Origin: Desulfocapsaceae bacterium
Lineage (GTDB): Bacteria; Desulfobacterota; Desulfobulbia; Desulfobulbales; Desulfocapsaceae
NCBI GenBank assembly: GCA_028697885.1
Contig: JAQVER010000036.1
Coordinates: forward strand, 1 to 37,924
Direction: 5' to 3'
DNA: 37,924 bases
Shown: piece after piece, positions 24,528 to 33,570 of the stretch
Layout: every line of letters starts with the position of its first letter
Position numbering within the stretch: the first letter of the stretch is position 1
Position numbers and translations under genes: made by a program
The notes under the pieces: generated by a model
The model's database searches: none
Told to the model about the DNA's origin: nothing
What the model saw: only the letters and a program-made list of their open reading frames with translations

Positions 24528-26930
24528 ATGACCATTCTTTCTGAACAGTTGGAAGCTATTTTTCAGGAAATCAATGTCAGATTTTCCCAACATCAACAGA
24601 TTCAAGTAACACCTATTGAGGGAACTCCACCTGAAAAATACCGCATAACTTATCATCTACAAGGCCTCTGCAAAGAAGAAGAGGGCGAGGTCCGAGAATG
24701 TACTGACCATGTCATTATTCTCACCCTTCCTTTTGGATTCCCCCATTTTCCACCAAACTGTAAGCCAGAAACCCCTGTTTTCCACCCTGACTTTGATCAG
24801 GCGGCTATATGCATCGGGGATTTCTGGGAAAAAAACCAATCTCTTCCCGAGCTGATCATCCATATTGGCCGCATGCTCTGCGGCGAGATCTACTCTACCA
24901 ATAATGCATTCAATGAAAATGCGGCAGTCTGGTACCAGGAGAATAAGAACAGACTCCCCTTGGATAGCATCCATCAACTCTCCACGTCAGGCCCGCTGTT
25001 AGCCCAAGAAGAACAGGTAGCCCCCGCTGAAACGCTACAGACAATGGACCTTGTTGATGATATCCTGTTTCCGAGTAACGAGGTAGCAGAAGTTGACGAC
25101 GTTGAAATACTCGAACAAGGAGAAAATCACTATCCTGAAATCGCGGCAGAGAAATCATTGCATCCGCACCTTGCCCTGGAGCGTTCTTCCGATACCCCGG
25201 AACAACCTTCGCCCAACGCCGATCTTAAGAGCCAGATGCAGCCCCATCTCAAGGAAGCGCATCAGAAATATGAGGAAGGAGAGGCTTTTGAACAACAGGG
25301 AAATCCGGCAAAGGCCTTAGCGCTATATCAAGCCGTAAAGAACTTGGTCCCTGATTTTCCTGAGATAGATAAAGACATCAATCGGGCACAATATTCTCTG
25401 GAGATGCTGGGCAACTGGGCAGCAGCAGACGTTAACGAAAAAGATCCCGGTAATGACAAGAAGGAAACTACTGCGAAGCGCCATAAAAAGCCAGTTACCC
25501 CCCCAAAAAATAAGAGCATTCCAGTTCAACACAAAAAGACGCAGCCTTCCCGCTGGCCAGTCATTGTTGGCGGTGGCTGTATGGGTTTTCTACTTATTTT
25601 GAGCTTTAGCTACATATTTTTGACCACTCAAGCAGAACATGCTCAAACAATATTCAGAGAATGCAAACAACTTCAGAAGACAAACAAAATCGCTGAGGCC
25701 GAACAAAAATGCACCGACGCCCTGAAGTTGACCTCAAAAATTCTTTTCATCAAGCAAGCAGAGAAAAAACTTCTCACTGAAGAGATTAAACAAGTCCAGG
25801 ACTCCATAAACAGAGACAAAAGCACTGCACTCAGCAATGAAGACAACAGTTTGCCGGAATGGCAGCAAGTTGTGAATCTTGCTGATCAGCATCTGGCTGA
25901 TAGCAATTGGCAAGATGCTCTGACAGGGTATACGCACGCATTGCAGCTTACGTCCACAATGCCAAAGATCGATCAAAATCTCCTTGACCGGATTCGTAGA
26001 AACATAATTATCTCAGAATTCAACATTGCGTTACAGGCAGGTGAGCAGGCTTTGGCTCGGACAGAAGGGGATGCTGCAAAAAAATACTTTGATAAGGCTT
26101 TGGATCTTGCCAAACAAAACCCACAGATTTCAGCTGCAGACATCTCGAGGGTTCAAGCGCTCAACGGCCAGGTCGAATTTAACAAATTAATGGCCTCAGG
26201 CGATGAATATTTTTCTAAAGGAGACTGGACGAATGCCCTTAGTGCTTTCGAACAAGCCCAAAAGATAGAACAGAAGTTCTCTTTTTCTGAAGCAGAGACA
26301 CTTGCCTCTCTCCAGGAGATTATCGTCCGCAGCAAAGTATTCAACTCTCTGGAGCAGGGGAAGAAAGCATTTGCCGATGCCCAATGGGATGAAGCTATAA
26401 AATTATACGAAAAGGCTCTTCAACTCCTTGAAGAAAACAGCGAGCTTCTGCGTCGCGACAATCCTCTGCAAAGCCAGCAAAAGATTTCAAGGCTCATGCT
26501 TCATGCCGCCATTATCAGAGACCAGCAGAGCGTTGCCAACCACTTGAAAAACCATGAATTTTCCCAGGCAATCGACAAGCTGCAGGCAATCCTTGAAACG
26601 ACAAACATGAGCTCATTCGCCAGCGAAGAGGAGTTCCAGTCAATTATCAAAGAGACAAAACTCTCTATTAATCAGGCCCAGGAAGATCTGCTGAAAAGCC
26701 AACATATCTCATATCTGACAGACAACTATCAAAAGCTCTTCACCCAGAACAACCCGGCCCTGAACGCTGAAAATTTATCAAATCCTCGGGCCACCTTTCT
26801 GAAAAAAATAGACCGCAAGATGCTCTACAGAATCCAGTGTTCTGAGCAGGGACATAACCGACCGGTACTCCTGCAGACAAGTTATATCTACGACCCTGCC
26901 ACCAGACAATGGCGTTTTTTCAGCAATTAA
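24528..26930 (+). CDS. Membrane protein with ubiquitin-conjugating enzyme (E2)-like domain and TPR-like repeats
   Basis: An 800-residue protein. Residues ~5-140 look like an E2/UBC fold: 'LPFGFPHFPP' (67-76, the PxxPP strand), 'TPVFHPDFD' (82-90, HPN-type motif with Asp for Asn), then ICIGDFW with Cys95 in the place of the catalytic Cys, nine residues after the His, and 'NNAFNENAAVWYQENKNRLP' as the final helix. Residues ~235-300 are TPR-like (YEEGEAFEQQGNPAKALALY). A very basic stretch (305-342) precedes one transmembrane segment (~344-366), predicting the E2 half inside and residues 367-800 outside. The outer part has further TPR-like units ('SNWQDALTGYTHALQL', 'GDWTNALSAFEQAQK', 'AQWDEAIKLYEKALQLL'). 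No E1, JAB or ubiquitin-like gene is nearby. Enzyme activity is not shown; a non-catalytic scaffold is possible. Confidence 0.75.
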   Translation: MTILSEQLEAIFQEINVRFSQHQQIQVTPIEGTPPEKYRITYHLQGLCKEEEGEVRECTDHVIILTLPFGFPHFPPNCKPETPVFHPDFDQAAICIGDFWEKNQSLPELIIHIGRMLCGEIYSTNNAFNENAAVWYQENKNRLPLDSIHQLSTSGPLLAQEEQVAPAETLQTMDLVDDILFPSNEVAEVDDVEILEQGENHYPEIAAEKSLHPHLALERSSDTPEQPSPNADLKSQMQPHLKEAHQKYEEGEAFEQQGNPAKALALYQAVKNLVPDFPEIDKDINRAQYSLEMLGNWAAADVNEKDPGNDKKETTAKRHKKPVTPPKNKSIPVQHKKTQPSRWPVIVGGGCMGFLLILSFSYIFLTTQAEHAQTIFRECKQLQKTNKIAEAEQKCTDALKLTSKILFIKQAEKKLLTEEIKQVQDSINRDKSTALSNEDNSLPEWQQVVNLADQHLADSNWQDALTGYTHALQLTSTMPKIDQNLLDRIRRNIIISEFNIALQAGEQALARTEGDAAKKYFDKALDLAKQNPQISAADISRVQALNGQVEFNKLMASGDEYFSKGDWTNALSAFEQAQKIEQKFSFSEAETLASLQEIIVRSKVFNSLEQGKKAFADAQWDEAIKLYEKALQLLEENSELLRRDNPLQSQQKISRLMLHAAIIRDQQSVANHLKNHEFSQAIDKLQAILETTNMSSFASEEEFQSIIKETKLSINQAQEDLLKSQHISYLTDNYQKLFTQNNPALNAENLSNPRATFLKKIDRKMLYRIQCSEQGHNRPVLLQTSYIYDPATRQWRFFSN

Positions 26931-27134
26931 AAGTCCACCAAGGAACACGACTCAATAAGCGCAGGGCAGAAAATATTCTCCTCAGCCTATCAGGCCCAGG
27001 AAGATCGATTAATATCAGAACAGAGATTGTATCCGACCGACAATTTCCAGGACTTTTTTATCCAGCTCCCTGCTCCCTGAGAGCTTATCTAAACCTCAGG
27101 CAAGCTTTCTTAAAAAACAGGAGGAAGAGCCTGA

Positions 27135-27380
27135 TTAATGATGGTGGTGGTGATGGTGGTGCTCATGCTCTGGCATCTTCCCGCCAGCTGCCAGCAAGGC
27201 CTTGTCCAGAAGCTCACTTGCCTGATTCATGGCCGAGATGGCGCTGTCGATATAAGCAGCCACCGTCTCTTCTCCAGCGTCACGGGCAAAAGCAGACCAT
27301 TTCCCGCATTCTTCAGCATGACCCCGGTTATGTTCAATCCAATGCGGCAACAAGACCCTTAATTTTTCCATCTGTTCCAT
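27135..27380 (-). CDS. Small protein with natural C-terminal octahistidine tail
   Basis: An 81-residue protein. The helical body contains LPHWIEHNRGHAEECGKWS and AYIDSAISAMNQASELLDKALLAAG; the tail is MPEHEHHHHHHHH encoded by mixed CAC and CAT codons. No catalytic motif. The start is ATG 27380 with GGGGAGAG six bases upstream; an ATG at 27410 has no such site. Poly-His tails occur in natural nickel- or zinc-storing proteins (HypB, CooJ, SlyD type), and the adjacent upstream gene is the nickel protein CooT, so nickel binding is a reasonable inference. Confidence 0.78.
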   Translation of the reverse strand: MEQMEKLRVLLPHWIEHNRGHAEECGKWSAFARDAGEETVAAYIDSAISAMNQASELLDKALLAAGGKMPEHEHHHHHHHH

Positions 27381-27443
27381 TTTACTCTCCCCTGTTGTGA
27401 ATTCTCTCACCTCTGTTAGAAATACTATTTCAAGATCTGCAGA

Positions 27444-27641
27444 TCAGACCGAACTCTTTTTAAGAATGACCTTCCCCCCGAGAAAATCAATGGCCTGAAT
27501 AACGACTCCTTCAACCGCTCGAGGGTCCTCAAAAAAAGCATTCACCTCAATGGTCGTCCCTGATACTTGCAGATAAGTCACATTCTCCATGACCATGGTT
27601 TCTATACCTTCATCTTCAACAACCACACTCATCTGACACAT
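27444..27641 (-). CDS. cooT: CooT-family nickel-binding protein
   Basis: A 65-residue protein beginning MCQMSVVVED and ending VIQAIDFLGGKVILKKSSV. The 'MC' N-terminus and 'IDFLGGKV' are CooT signatures; in characterised CooT, Cys2 of the mature dimer binds Ni(II) for carbon monoxide dehydrogenase maturation. GGAGGG lies 7 bases before ATG 27641, which places Cys at position 2 as needed; the ATG six bases upstream is too close to the site. It sits between the His-tail gene and kdsD. No CODH gene is in the window. Confidence 0.88.
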   Translation of the reverse strand: MCQMSVVVEDEGIETMVMENVTYLQVSGTTIEVNAFFEDPRAVEGVVIQAIDFLGGKVILKKSSV

Positions 27642-27676
27642 TCTCATCCCTCCATTGCACTCAAGTTTCCAGCCTA

Positions 27677-28693
27677 TCAGACCAGAAAACGGAATTCACC
27701 TTTGCCCAACAAATCATGAAGATGAAGAACCCCTGCCAGGCCTCCACCCTCTTTCACAATCGGCAACACTGTAATTTCATGCCTCTGCATGATACTCAAG
27801 GCATCGGCCGCCAGCATTGACCCATCAATAGCCACAGGATCTGGTGTCATAATGTCTACCGCATGCAAAGAGCCAAGCACCTTATTCTCAACGATGCTGC
27901 GGCGGACATCGCCATCAGTAACAATACCCAGAATTTTCTCGCCAGCCCCCATGATCAGGACCGCTCCGATATTCTTTTCATTCAGCACTTCAATAGCCTT
28001 AACAGCTGGTGCTTCACCATTCACCCTGGGAACGGCATCACCCGTAAGCATCACCTCACGCACACTCACCTTCAAACGTTCTCCCAAACTACCGCCTGGA
28101 TGATTCTTGCGAAAATCTGAAGCCAGGAAGTGCTTCTTCTGCAAGAGCACAACAGCCAAGGCGTCTCCCATGGCAAGGGTTGCCGTGGTCGAGGCCGTGG
28201 GGGCAAGCCCCAACGGGCAGGCCTCCATCGGCACCCCGATATCAAGGACCAGATCTGCTGCCTCGGCCAGGATTGAATGCAAACCGCCGGTCATGGCAAT
28301 AATCGCCACCCCTCTTTTTTGCAGACTTCCCATAAGTCCATTCAACTCTGTGGTTCCTCCGGAATACGATATGGCAATCACCACATCAGTGGGCATAACC
28401 ATACCCAGGTCACCGTGCATGGCTTCTACCGGGTGAAGAAAAAACGACGGCGTACCCGTACTGTTCAGAGTTGCAGCAATTTTCTGTCCAATGATCCCAG
28501 ACTTCCCAATTCCAGTAATAACCACACGACTGGGACAATGAAAAAGCATATCAACCGCCTTCTCAAACTCCTCACCAATCCGTTCCCGGACTGCGGCAAG
28601 GCCTTGTTCTTCGATTAAAAAAACCTTCTGTGCTTCCTGTATCGACATTACCTCGTTTTTCTCCACTCCAAACATTTTGTGATAAAGACTCAT
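27677..28693 (-). CDS. kdsD: Arabinose-5-phosphate isomerase (KdsD/KpsF family)
   Basis: A 338-residue enzyme that interconverts ribulose-5-P and arabinose-5-P for Kdo, hence LPS. The SIS domain is at ~45-180 (VVITGIGKSGIIGQKIAATLNSTG, FFLHPVEAMHGDLGM, 'AISYSGGTTEL', 'ACPLGLAPTASTTATLAMGDALAV'). Two CBS domains follow, at ~210-330 (VREVMLTGDAVPRV, LGIVTDGDVRRSI, DIMTPDPVAI, 'LHLHDLLG'). Start ATG 28693 overlaps the upstream stop as ATGA, implying coupling; an internal ATG at 28648 fits the family start (MSIQEAQKVF) and is the alternative. Confidence 0.93.
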   Translation of the reverse strand: MSLYHKMFGVEKNEVMSIQEAQKVFLIEEQGLAAVRERIGEEFEKAVDMLFHCPSRVVITGIGKSGIIGQKIAATLNSTGTPSFFLHPVEAMHGDLGMVMPTDVVIAISYSGGTTELNGLMGSLQKRGVAIIAMTGGLHSILAEAADLVLDIGVPMEACPLGLAPTASTTATLAMGDALAVVLLQKKHFLASDFRKNHPGGSLGERLKVSVREVMLTGDAVPRVNGEAPAVKAIEVLNEKNIGAVLIMGAGEKILGIVTDGDVRRSIVENKVLGSLHAVDIMTPDPVAIDGSMLAADALSIMQRHEITVLPIVKEGGGLAGVLHLHDLLGKGEFRFLV

Positions 28694-29679
28694 ATCAACT
28701 GTACAACCACCCGTCCCCGTAAACTTCCTGCAAGCATACGCTGGATCGCCCCATCAAGTTGTTCCAAGGTAAGCACTGACGCAAGATGATCAAGCTGACT
28801 GAATCTATACTCCGTTGCCAACAACTGCCAGATTCGCTCTCGGACGGCCAGGGAACACCTGGCGGAATCAATGCCGATCAACCGTACTCCCCGGATAATA
28901 AAAGGATAAACCGTAAGAGCCAGATCACCAGAGGCCGCATTGCCGCAACTGGTAACAACCCCGTCATAACGAGTCTCCTTGATGGCAGTCTCCAGATATT
29001 CGCCACCGACGGTATCCACCACTCCGGCCCATTTTTCCGGCAGGAGCACTTTTTTACGAGACCTTACAAATTCTCCCCTGGCCAGCACCTCACGAGCCCC
29101 TAAATCAAAAAGGAAATCCGGTTCATTTTTTCCGGAGAGGGCCGTCACTGCAAAACCCAGCTTGGCGAGCATAGCCACGCTGGTCGACCCAACCCCACCG
29201 GTAGCCCCGGTCACAAGGATGTCACCTTCCCCGGGGACACAACCCTGCCGCACAAGCATCTCTACACAACGACCAGCCGTAAAGCCGGCTGTCCCCAGCA
29301 TCATACTCTGCTTCAGCGTCAGGCTTTCAGGAAGCCTCACGGCCCATGCGGCCGGAACCCGTACATATTCTGCAAAGCCACCCGGATGATTCATGCCCAG
29401 ATCATACCCCGAGACCACAACCTGATCTCCAGGCTGAAAAGTGGCAACAGTAGATTGCTCCACCACACCGGCCGCATCAATGCCAGGAGTATGAGGATAG
29501 CGTCGTGTGACGCCACGATTACCCGTGGCAGAGAGGGCATCTTTATAGTTCAGCGAGGAATAATGGACCCTGACCAGAAGCTCTCCTTCCGGCAGATCCT
29601 GCGTGTCCTTCTCTTCAATCGACCGAAAAAACTCCCCTTTGCGCGGCTCTCGTACCACAAAACTTCTATACATACCCAA
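28690..29679 (-). CDS. YhdH/AcuI-type quinone oxidoreductase family (medium-chain dehydrogenase/reductase)
   Basis: A 329-residue MDR protein. 'VHYSSLNYKDALSATGNRGVTRRYPHTPGIDAAGVV' and 'VSGYDLGMNHPGGFAEYVRVPA' are the YhdH/YhfP subgroup signatures; AcuI acryloyl-CoA reductase belongs here. 'VLVTGATGGVGSTSVAML' type NADP motif (DILVTGATGGVGS) is intact. No zinc-binding Cys set. Substrate unproven. It is first of the minus-strand run with kdsD, and its ATG is 300 bases from metK. Confidence 0.86.
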   Translation of the reverse strand: MGMYRSFVVREPRKGEFFRSIEEKDTQDLPEGELLVRVHYSSLNYKDALSATGNRGVTRRYPHTPGIDAAGVVEQSTVATFQPGDQVVVSGYDLGMNHPGGFAEYVRVPAAWAVRLPESLTLKQSMMLGTAGFTAGRCVEMLVRQGCVPGEGDILVTGATGGVGSTSVAMLAKLGFAVTALSGKNEPDFLFDLGAREVLARGEFVRSRKKVLLPEKWAGVVDTVGGEYLETAIKETRYDGVVTSCGNAASGDLALTVYPFIIRGVRLIGIDSARCSLAVRERIWQLLATEYRFSQLDHLASVLTLEQLDGAIQRMLAGSLRGRVVVQLI

Positions 29680-29862
29680 AACAATCTCTCCCTTGCAGAG
29701 TTATCATTGACAACAACATACTCTCTAAAATTAATCTCTCTCAAATGAGGCGGCGCTTCACTTGACAAGTAATAAAGAATCACTAATTTAAAAAAGATTA
29801 AAGTAATTTTCTTACCATTTCGTCCCTTTTTTGTTGACAAAAAGTCTCATTTCTCATCAATG

Positions 29863-29868
29863 TATAAT
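29863..29868 (+). promoter_or_regulatory. Possible -10 element of metK
   Basis: TATAAT at 29863-29868, 112 bases before the metK ATG. A perfect TTGACA is at 29834 but 23 bases away, too far to pair normally. Confidence 0.35.
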
Positions 29869-29913
29869 ATTTATTTATCCTAATTGATTCCATATAAATT
29901 AACAAAGCCTTAG

Positions 29914-29946
29914 CACTTATATACATCATTTTTTATGTTATAAGTG
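29914..29946 (+). promoter_or_regulatory. 5'-UTR hairpin of metK
   Basis: CACTTATA/TATAAGTG (29914-29921 with 29939-29946) encloses an inner ACAT/ATGT pairing with one bulge. It lies 33 bases before the ATG. It does not match any SAM riboswitch class I recognise. Confidence 0.4.
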
Positions 29947-29979
29947 AGTCAGCTTTCTCTCTTACTGGAGACATTTCTC

Positions 29980-31143
29980 ATGACCAATTATCTTTTCACC
30001 TCAGAATCCGTTTCAGAAGGACACCCTGACAAAGTTGCCGATCAGATCTCCGATGCTATTCTTGATGCCATTCTCACCCAGGACCCGCTTGCCAGGGTTG
30101 GTTGCGAAACCCTGGTCACGACTGGCATGGCTGTCATTGCCGGTGAGATCACCACCACCGCCTGGGTTGACATGCCCGATGTAGTTCGTCAGACCATTCG
30201 TTCCATTGGCTATAACTCATCGGACATGGGTTTCGATTGGCAGTCCTGTGCAGTCCTTACTTCCATTGACAAACAATCTCCAGATATTGCGCAGGGCGTA
30301 AACGAAGGCACTGGTCTCGACCTTGATCAAGGGGCCGGAGATCAGGGACTGATGTTTGGTTATGCCTGTAACGAGACCCGAGTCTTGATGCCCATGCCTA
30401 TCACTTATGCCCACCGCCTGGTCAAACGCCAGTCTGAAGTACGTAAATCCGGTCGACTTCCCTGGCTGCGTCCTGATGCCAAAAGCCAGGTGACCATTGA
30501 GTATGAAAATAACGTGCCCAAACGTGTAGAAGCGGTCGTTCTCTCCACCCAGCATGATGAGACCGTTAACTATGAAGACCTGAAAGAAGGGGTCATGGAA
30601 GAGATCATCAAGCCGATTCTGCCCGCAGAAATGATCGACAACAAAACAAAATACTTTATCAACCCCACCGGTCGTTTCGTGATTGGGGGACCAGTGGGTG
30701 ATTGCGGCGTAACCGGTCGCAAGATTATTGTTGATACTTATGGCGGTAAGGGATCGCATGGAGGTGGAGCCTTTTCCGGAAAAGATCCTTCCAAGGTAGA
30801 TCGTTCTTCTTCTTATATGGGACGTTATATTGCCAAAAACATCGTAGCCGCCGGCTTGGCTACGGAAATTGAGGTCCAGGTTGCCTATGCTATCGGAATA
30901 TCCCAGCCGGTTTCAATCAATGTAAATAGTTTTGGTAGCGGTGCCATCTCTGATGATAAGATCAAAGCTCTCATCCTGCGACACTTCGACCTGCGCCCCA
31001 AGGCCATTATTCAGCACCTGAACCTTTTGCGCCCCATCTATCAAGCCACTGCCGCTTACGGTCATTTTGGCCGAGAGCGCGAGGATTTCACTTGGGAAAG
31101 AACCGATAAAGCCGAAATATTGCGCGAAGACGCCAAGCTGTAA
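29980..31143 (+). CDS. metK: S-adenosylmethionine synthetase
   Basis: A 387-residue enzyme making SAM from Met and ATP. N-terminal '[21 protein letters not shown]' binds ATP and metal. '[15 protein letters not shown]' is the signature hexapeptide region, and '[23 protein letters not shown]' is the second family signature. I start at ATG 29980 ([11 protein letters not shown]) with CTGGAG nine bases upstream; the frame is open 12 codons further. A strong terminator and ahcY follow; MetK and AhcY bracket the methylation cycle. Length typical (E. coli 384). Confidence 0.96.
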   Translation: MTNYLFTSESVSEGHPDKVADQISDAILDAILTQDPLARVGCETLVTTGMAVIAGEITTTAWVDMPDVVRQTIRSIGYNSSDMGFDWQSCAVLTSIDKQSPDIAQGVNEGTGLDLDQGAGDQGLMFGYACNETRVLMPMPITYAHRLVKRQSEVRKSGRLPWLRPDAKSQVTIEYENNVPKRVEAVVLSTQHDETVNYEDLKEGVMEEIIKPILPAEMIDNKTKYFINPTGRFVIGGPVGDCGVTGRKIIVDTYGGKGSHGGGAFSGKDPSKVDRSSSYMGRYIAKNIVAAGLATEIEVQVAYAIGISQPVSINVNSFGSGAISDDKIKALILRHFDLRPKAIIQHLNLLRPIYQATAAYGHFGREREDFTWERTDKAEILREDAKL

Positions 31144-31189
31144 GAATCGTTACAAAACAAAAATCCTCCTTACAGCTTTTCACATATCC

Positions 31190-31226
31190 CCCACCTGCTC
31201 TGGCACCAGAGCAGGTGGGCCTTTTA
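31190..31226 (+). terminator. Terminator between metK and ahcY
   Basis: A 13-bp perfect stem CCCACCTGCTCTG/CAGAGCAGGTGGG (31190-31202, 31207-31219) with loop GCAC is followed by CCTTTT. It would end metK transcription before ahcY. Confidence 0.9.
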
Positions 31227-31262
31227 ATTTATGCTTATCCATTTTACACAGAGGTATTCTAA

Positions 31263-32561
31263 ATGACTGCATTACAAAATGATTACAAGGTTGCCGACAT
31301 GTCCCTTGCCGCATGGGGCAGAAAAGAAATCGAAATTGCCGAAACTGAGATGCCGGGGCTCATGGCCCTCCGCAATGAATACCATGACGCACAGCCCCTT
31401 AAGGGCGCCCGTATCGCCGGATGCCTGCACATGACAATTCAGACTGCCGTTCTTATGGAGACCCTGGTGGATCTCGGCGCAGAGATCCGCTGGTCATCCT
31501 GCAATATTTTTTCCACTCAGGATCATGCGGCAGCAGCCATGGCTGCTGCCGGTATTCCCACTTTTGCCTGGAAAGGAGAGAATGAAGAAGAATTCTGGTG
31601 GTGCATTGATCAGACTATCTTTGGACCGGAGAACTGGCGGCCAAACATGATCCTTGATGATGGGGGAGACCTCACTCTGATCATGCATGATAAGTACAAA
31701 GACGATATGAAAAATATCCGTGGCATCAGTGAAGAAACCACCACAGGGGTCCATCGACTGAACGAGATGGCCAAGAGTGGCAAACTGATGTGCCCTGCTT
31801 TTAATGTGAACGACTCAGTTACCAAGTCAAAATTTGACAACCTTTACGGCTGTCGCGAGTCATTAATAGACGGCATTAAACGGGCAACGGATGTGATGAT
31901 TGCCGGCAAGAATGCTGTAGTTGTAGGTTTCGGTGATGTAGGAAAAGGCTGTGCGCAAGCCCTGCGCGGCATGGGTGCCACCGTTTACATCACTGAGATC
32001 GATCCCATCTGTGCCCTGCAGGCGGCCATGGAAGGGTATAGAGTGGTGACCATGGAAGAGGCCGCCCCTATTGGCAATATCTTTGTCACCTGTACCGGCA
32101 ACCTGCGGGTGATCACCCGATCACATATGGAAATGATGCCTGATCAAGCCATTGTCTGTAACATCGGTCACTTTGATTCAGAGATTGATATTGCCAGCAT
32201 CAAAGACCTCCCTTGGGAAAATATCAAGCCCCAAGTCGATCATGTAATTTTCCCGGACGGCAAAAAAATTATCATCCTCGCCGAAGGACGGTTAGTGAAT
32301 CTGGGATGCGCCACAGGCCATCCCAGCTTTGTCATGAGCAATTCATTTACGAACCAAGTCTTGGCCCAGATTGAACTTTGGAAAAACCCAGGACAATACG
32401 AGAACAAGGTCTATTTCCTGCCAAAAAATCTCGATGAAATGGTTGCCCGACTGCATTTGAAAAAAATCGGAGCACATCTCACCGTCCTGACCCAGGAACA
32501 AGCTGAATATATCGGCGTACCTCTCGAAGGGCCATATAAACCAGACTATTATCGCTATTAG
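31263..32561 (+). CDS. ahcY: Adenosylhomocysteinase (SAH hydrolase)
   Basis: A 432-residue NAD-dependent enzyme that splits SAH into adenosine and homocysteine. '[16 protein letters not shown]' and '[19 protein letters not shown]' are substrate-site signatures, '[21 protein letters not shown]' binds NAD, and the C-terminus KPDYYRY contributes Lys and Tyr to the neighbouring subunit's NAD site. AGAGG lies before the ATG. Length is that of the common bacterial/eukaryotic short form without the ~40-residue insert. It lies directly after the metK terminator, so it has its own promoter or relies on read-through. Confidence 0.97.
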   Translation: MTALQNDYKVADMSLAAWGRKEIEIAETEMPGLMALRNEYHDAQPLKGARIAGCLHMTIQTAVLMETLVDLGAEIRWSSCNIFSTQDHAAAAMAAAGIPTFAWKGENEEEFWWCIDQTIFGPENWRPNMILDDGGDLTLIMHDKYKDDMKNIRGISEETTTGVHRLNEMAKSGKLMCPAFNVNDSVTKSKFDNLYGCRESLIDGIKRATDVMIAGKNAVVVGFGDVGKGCAQALRGMGATVYITEIDPICALQAAMEGYRVVTMEEAAPIGNIFVTCTGNLRVITRSHMEMMPDQAIVCNIGHFDSEIDIASIKDLPWENIKPQVDHVIFPDGKKIIILAEGRLVNLGCATGHPSFVMSNSFTNQVLAQIELWKNPGQYENKVYFLPKNLDEMVARLHLKKIGAHLTVLTQEQAEYIGVPLEGPYKPDYYRY

Positions 32562-32571
32562 GCAACTGAAG

Positions 32572-32621
32572 GGAGAAGGCAGAACACAATGATTCTTTCA
32601 CAAGACCGACCTGCCTTCTCC
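32572..32621 (+). terminator. Hairpin after ahcY
   Basis: GGAGAAGGCAG (32572-32582) pairs with CTGCCTTCTCC (32611-32621), an 11-bp stem with a 28-base loop. It lacks a T-tract, so it may be a Rho-dependent or processing structure. Confidence 0.5.
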
Positions 32622-32713
32622 TACTTTGCATTAATCAGCCACTGCACAATATTTAAAGGCCGACAGAACCTATAGATTGGCTTAACGGGCTTTAATGAAA
32701 TGGGTATTTGAGG

Positions 32714-33484
32714 TCAGATTATTTCACGGCCTCCTAACTGTGGGGTTAGAGACACATCACCCGAAAGCACCTCGTGGATTTTCCCTGAACGATCCCGTAC
32801 CGACAAAATTCCATTATTATCCACGCCAAGTGACTCACCATAAATGACCTCACCCGTGGGTGTTAACCACTGCGTCCACTTCCCTTGTAACATATCCCGT
32901 TCTCGCCACTTATTGAGAATATCGGTAAAACCTTCATGCGCAAGTTGGAAGATCAACTGCAGAAGTCTGGACCGGATTGCCTCAAAAAGAGACAATATCT
33001 CATATTCTTTGCCACTTTCTAAAAAGAGAGAGGTTGCGCTTTTTCGCAAGTCTGGCAAAAACGCCTCTTTCTCTGTATTCACATTCACCCCTATGCCCAC
33101 AAGAGCAAAGTGCCCATCGGCTTCTCCCTGAAGAGATGAGGTCTCTACCAGGATACCACCGCACTTGCGGCCAGAGATATAGATATCGTTGGGCCATTTC
33201 AATGCTACGTCCAGTTGACATACCTCCTCAAGGACCTGACTGAGGGCAAGTCCTGCCGTTAAGGTTATTTTTGAGTACTCCTTGACCTCCAGACAAGGTC
33301 GTAACAAAATCGTAGCGTAGAGACCTTTTCCGGGTGGAGATTGCCAAGCCTTCCCCAACCTGCCCCGTCCATGTAACTGACTGCCAGCCACCACCGCATA
33401 GCCATGTGGTTTTCCCGCAGTCCCAAGATCACGCGCAACCCGGTTTGTCGAATCAACCGTCTCCAGAAGAAGTATGTCTTTCAT
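32714..33484 (-). CDS. birA: Biotin--[acetyl-CoA-carboxylase] ligase, BirA type without HTH
   Basis: A 256-residue biotin protein ligase. The BPL core 'SQLHGRGRLGKAWQSPPGKGLYATILLRP' (biotin/ATP loop with GRGRLG), 'VALKWPNDIYISGRKCGGILVE' (catalytic Lys) and 'FALVGIGVNVN' are intact. The C-terminal SH3-like domain follows ('GESLGVDNNGILSVRD'). There is no N-terminal HTH repressor domain, so it cannot act as a BirA-type repressor; it attaches biotin to carboxylase BCCP subunits. Minus strand, downstream of the dsrD terminator and converging with ahcY. Confidence 0.93.
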   Translation of the reverse strand: MKDILLLETVDSTNRVARDLGTAGKPHGYAVVAGSQLHGRGRLGKAWQSPPGKGLYATILLRPCLEVKEYSKITLTAGLALSQVLEEVCQLDVALKWPNDIYISGRKCGGILVETSSLQGEADGHFALVGIGVNVNTEKEAFLPDLRKSATSLFLESGKEYEILSLFEAIRSRLLQLIFQLAHEGFTDILNKWRERDMLQGKWTQWLTPTGEVIYGESLGVDNNGILSVRDRSGKIHEVLSGDVSLTPQLGGREII

Positions 33485-33502
33485 TATATTCTTAAAAAAA
33501 AA

Positions 33503-33540
33503 GGCAAAAAAAAAGTGCCGAGTTTAAAACTCGGCACCTC
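33503..33540 (-). terminator. Terminator of the dsr operon
   Basis: GTGCCGAGT/ACTCGGCAC (33515-33523, 33529-33537) with a short AT loop is followed on the minus strand by nine Ts (33506-33514). A strong intrinsic terminator 33 bases after dsrD. Confidence 0.93.
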
Positions 33541-33570
33541 ATCAACTCTCTAAATTCGAGAATTTAAAAA

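Noticed and set aside
26931-27134. A gene or gene remnant downstream of the E2-like gene.
   Set aside because: Open frames there are antisense to the His-tail gene or too short and lack starts.
27135-27160. Octahistidine tail looked like a cloning tag.
   Set aside because: Mixed CAC/CAT codons, a natural stop, native neighbours and an additional EHE lead-in argue for a natural sequence.
29841-29979. SAM or SAH riboswitch before metK/ahcY.
   Set aside because: No conserved core of a known class was recognisable; only a simple hairpin is present.
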